Program-made: the position numbers and the translations under genes
Assembly (NCBI RefSeq): GCF_027497215.1
Contig: NZ_CP114904.1
Coordinates: 6,912,501 to 6,976,500, forward strand
Length of the DNA stretch: 64,000 nt
Source: Micromonospora sp. WMMD812
Lineage (GTDB): Bacteria; Actinomycetota; Actinomycetes; Mycobacteriales; Micromonosporaceae
Direction of reading: 5' to 3'
Shown here: piece by piece, positions 61,929 through 64,000 of the stretch
Position numbering within the stretch: position 1 is the stretch's first letter
Layout of the letters: each line of letters opens with the position of its first letter
The notes under the pieces: generated by a model
What the model was told of the DNA's origin: nothing
Database searches by the model: none
Seen by the model: the letters and a program-made list of their open reading frames with translations, nothing else

Positions 61929-62494
61929 GGGTCCCCGTAGTTGTGGTAGCCGGCCGTCTCCCAGAACCCGGGCTCGTCGTCGAGACGCAGTTCCAGTGCG
62001 TGCAGCCATTTCGCGCTCTTCCAGAAGTACAGGTGCGGAACGAGGAGACGAGCTGGCCCGCCGTGCACCGGCTCCAGCGGCTCGCCGTCGAACTCGTACG
62101 CCACCCAGGCCTGGCCGTCGAGAAGGTCCTCGAGCGGGATGTTCGTGGTGTAGCCGCCGTAGGAGTGGGCGAGGACGTACTCGGCCGCGGTGTCGACGTC
62201 GGCCAGCAACGTGTCCACCGGGACACCTCGCCACTTCGTGCCGAACTTCGACCAGTGCGTGACGCAGTGGATGTCCACGGTCGGCTCGTCGGCAGGAAGG
62301 GCGGTGAACTCCGCCCACGACCACGTGCTTCGCTCGCCGGCCTCGGTGACGACGGCGAGCTCCCACTCGTCGAGGCCGATGCGCGGTGTCGGTCCCGCCG
62401 ACAGCACCGGGAAGTCGTCCGTGCGGTGCTGGCCGGGCGGGAGGTCGGTGTCGTCGCGTCTGCGGCCGCCGAAGCCGCGTGTGATCACGGTCAT
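61898..62494 (-). CDS. Sulfite oxidase-like (MsrP/YedY-type) molybdopterin oxidoreductase
   Basis: A 198-residue SUOX-fold enzyme: WSWAEFTALPADEPTVDIHC then VTHWSKFGTKWRGV (Moco-binding Cys), EYVLAHSYGGYTTNIPLEDL, HGGPARLLVPHLYFWKSAKW and LDDEPGFWETAGYHNYGDPW. Cytoplasmic, with no signal peptide, unlike MsrP. ATG 62494. With its own flavin reductase it could reduce sulfoxides such as methionine sulfoxide or other N/S-oxides; this is inferred from the MsrP resemblance and from the msrBA neighbours. A palindrome lies upstream at 62665. Confidence 0.9.
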   Translation of the reverse strand: MTVITRGFGGRRRDDTDLPPGQHRTDDFPVLSAGPTPRIGLDEWELAVVTEAGERSTWSWAEFTALPADEPTVDIHCVTHWSKFGTKWRGVPVDTLLADVDTAAEYVLAHSYGGYTTNIPLEDLLDGQAWVAYEFDGEPLEPVHGGPARLLVPHLYFWKSAKWLHALELRLDDEPGFWETAGYHNYGDPWREQRYRAD

Positions 62495-62664
62495 GCGCCC
62501 CTCAATATCTGGCCGGGCGGCCGGGATCCCGCTGCCGCCCGTGCTTCCAGTCGGTCGGTGAATGTCGATGTGGTATCCGCCCATGACGCCATCGTCGGCG
62601 AGCGCCCCGGTGATGAGATTCTCCGCGGGGAGGACGTGGTCGCCCTCAAACCGGCATAAATTGA

Positions 62665-62682
62665 CTGGACCATCACGTCCAG
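62665..62682. promoter_or_regulatory. GGAC-N6-GTCC operator upstream of the molybdo-oxidoreductase operon
   Basis: CTGGAC-CATCAC-GTCCAG, 6-bp arms, 171 bp before the start at 62494. The remaining gap 62495-62919 holds this and the next palindrome, no gene. Confidence 0.65.
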
Positions 62683-62806
62683 ACTAGACGGGCGTGGCAT
62701 CGGCCGGCAAGTCCCGCCGCTGGCCATCGGTGCTGGGGGCAACAGCGCGCCTGACGGTCGCGGCGGCGCGCCCGGGTCCGGCCGGCTGCCTCTGCGGCGG
62801 GGGCTA

Positions 62807-62828
62807 TTATGGACGACAGAGTCCATAA
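62807..62828. promoter_or_regulatory. GGAC-N6-GTCC operator upstream of a small unknown gene
   Basis: TTATGGAC-GACAGA-GTCCATAA, the longest perfect example outside the tetR one (8-bp arms), 92 bp before ATG 62920. Confidence 0.7.
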
Positions 62829-62919
62829 AGCGCGACCAGCAGGTTGTTCCGAGTTGGTCGTTCGACATGGCGTCGCCACCAGCGGCGGCCAGTGTCCTGC
62901 CCGTTGTCAGGAGAGTTCG

Positions 62920-63249
62920 ATGGAACCTGTTCCCTCCCGTGGGGATGTTGTCGATGGCCAGCCGGTCGACGCGGCGGACATGATCGCTGCCCTGACCGCC
63001 GCGCAGTTTGTGTTCCCAGACGGTGCAACTCAGTCATTCACGGCGGAGGGCCGCACGACCTACGTCGACAGGGGCACCCCGTCAGTTGGCGAATGGTCTG
63101 TTGCGGGTGACGGGACCTTCGCCTCGTTCTGGCCGCCGACGTACCGGGCGACGTACACGGTTCGGTGGATCGTCGAGGACGGAGTGCGGGTGGGCGTCAG
63201 CTTCACGGATACCCGGAGCGGAGTCCGCTATGACGGCCGGTACCGATGA
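62920..63249 (+). CDS. Small cytoplasmic protein of unknown function
   Basis: A 109-residue protein not recognised: VVDGQPVDAADMIAALTAAQ, FVFPDGATQSFTAEGRTTYV, GEWSVAGDGTFASFWPPTYR and FTDTRSGVRYDGRYR. It looks like a compact beta-barrel (lipocalin-like or similar), full length. ATG 62920 with a CAGGAGAG site. Behind a strong GGAC-N6-GTCC palindrome, so probably derepressed with the redox genes. Confidence 0.75.
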   Translation: MEPVPSRGDVVDGQPVDAADMIAALTAAQFVFPDGATQSFTAEGRTTYVDRGTPSVGEWSVAGDGTFASFWPPTYRATYTVRWIVEDGVRVGVSFTDTRSGVRYDGRYR

Positions 63250-63434
63250 CGGGACGAGATCCCAGCCACACGTCGAATCACCGTCGGACGGCTCAGGCCA
63301 CGTGGACAGCCAGCCGTCTACGAGCGTGGATCTTGCTAGCGACCATGAGCCTCCGGCCAGGGCCCGCGACACGAGCCGGTGGTCAGGAGCGATGAGCCCA
63401 CGGCACGTTGGTGACCGCTGGGCGGTGCGGGCGG

Positions 63435-63978
63435 TCAACAGGCCCGGCCGGGCGCGACGTAGCGCAGGGCGAGGAACGAGCCGTACTGGTTGGTCTCGGC
63501 CAAGGCCCACGGGGTGTAGGCCTCTGCATGAAGCAGTCGGGTGCCGGAGCCAACCAGCACCGGCGCGACGCCCAGGTGAAGCTCGTCGACGAGACCGGCC
63601 CGCACGAACTGGGTGGCGAGGTTCGCGCCGCCGAGGATCCAGACGTTCTTACCCGTGGCAGCCTCGACCAGGTGCGGATGCACGTCGGTCACGTCCGCAT
63701 CGGTGAACCGCAGGTCGGCGCCACCGTGGTGGGGCAGGTCGCGATGTGTGAAGACCCAGGTGGGTCGGTCGCCGTAGATCCACGGGCCGTCCTGGCGACG
63801 AATGAATTCGTACGACCGCGCGCCCATCGCGATCGCACCCACCTCGTCGAAGAACCGCTCGTAGCGCCGTCGTTTTGCCCGCCACGTTGCGGAACTGGGA
63901 GAGCCAGTCAAGCTGCTCGGCAGGTTCAGCGATGTACCCATCGATGCTCATGGCAACGAAGTACTGCGTCAGGGTCAT
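63435..63978 (-). pseudogene. Dihydrofolate reductase-like (RibD C-terminal fold) protein, frameshifted
   Basis: From ATG 63978: MTLTQYFVAMSIDGYIAEPA then EQLDWLSQFRNVAG, and after a one-base shift at about 63885-63895 RRYERFFDEVGAIAMGARSY, GPWIYGDRPTWVFTHRDLP, KNVWILGGANLATQFVRAGL and VDELHLGVAPVLVGSGTRLL. These are the blocks of the DHFR-like family (IDGYIA; GA.AMGARTYEF; WI.GGANLA..F). The shift sits beside GGG and AAAA runs. Intact it would be an NADPH-using reductase of about 180 residues; a shortened start at 63941 is unlikely to fold. Confidence 0.75.
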
Positions 63979-64000
63979 GCACGGACCTTAGGATCCCTGC

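Overview
High-GC, GTG/TTG-start-rich DNA with actinobacterial families throughout (SCO5389-like, CU044_5270, DUF6510 and DUF6817 proteins, anchored-repeat ABC transporter, Pls/PosA synthetase). It reads as an actinomycete chromosome, most likely Micromonosporaceae or a close relative; the genus is not fixed by anything I can see. No rRNA, tRNA, CRISPR array or intact mobile element was found. All functions are by reading sequence, without database searches.

Layout. 0-4.8 kb: a PadR regulator with two DUF1048 partners behind tandem palindromes, small enzymes (flavin split-barrel, VOC, YciI), an IS701 transposase relic, a DUF6817 plus CoaD-like pair, and a dead nuclease fragment ending in a hexanucleotide repeat. 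4.8-10.3 kb: a TIGR03943/permease pair and a large secreted subtilase. 10.7-31 kb: a zinc-limitation island (below). 31-44 kb: a DUF3800 gene split by a TGA, a second, frameshifted subtilase, an ECF sigma with membrane partner, GNAT, and a GH3 (NagZ-like) plus beta-lactamase-fold cell-wall pair. 44-49.4 kb: an M1 metallopeptidase behind a poly-lysine-type (Pls) synthetase. 49.7-55.4 kb: membrane and wall proteins and an NhaA-DsbA fusion. 55.6-63 kb: a TetR-centred redox/electrophile-stress cluster.

Zinc island. Nine sites resembling one 19-bp Zur-like box (typified by ATGAAAACGGTTGCCGTTA) precede a second Zur, a CooC/MinD-like ATPase, an LLM oxidoreductase/SCO5389-like pair, paralogous bL32, bL28, bL33 and uS14 (bL31 lies behind the second CobW), two COG0523 proteins (one with its GTPase motifs erased), secreted choice-of-anchor M proteins and an anchored-repeat ABC importer. 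The secreted domain (TIGR03769-like) carries GHxD and HTH/HxH...W motifs in six proteins, including a sortase-anchored one, a WxL-domain one paired with a DUF916 partner, and the solute-binding lipoprotein itself, where the two halves of the domain appear in reversed order. I infer a wall-attached zinc capture and relay system.

Redox cluster. GGAC-N6-GTCC palindromes lie upstream of TetR, MsrBA, OsmC, a molybdo-oxidoreductase/flavin reductase/DUF6510 operon, a small unknown gene and an Ada relic. The TetR has one cysteine in a motif position reminiscent of electrophile sensors.

Several genes are broken by single-base shifts or in-frame stops (CoaD-like, DUF3800, subtilase, serine hydrolase, Ada, DHFR-like). 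They are either real decay or residual sequencing errors; the read data would decide.
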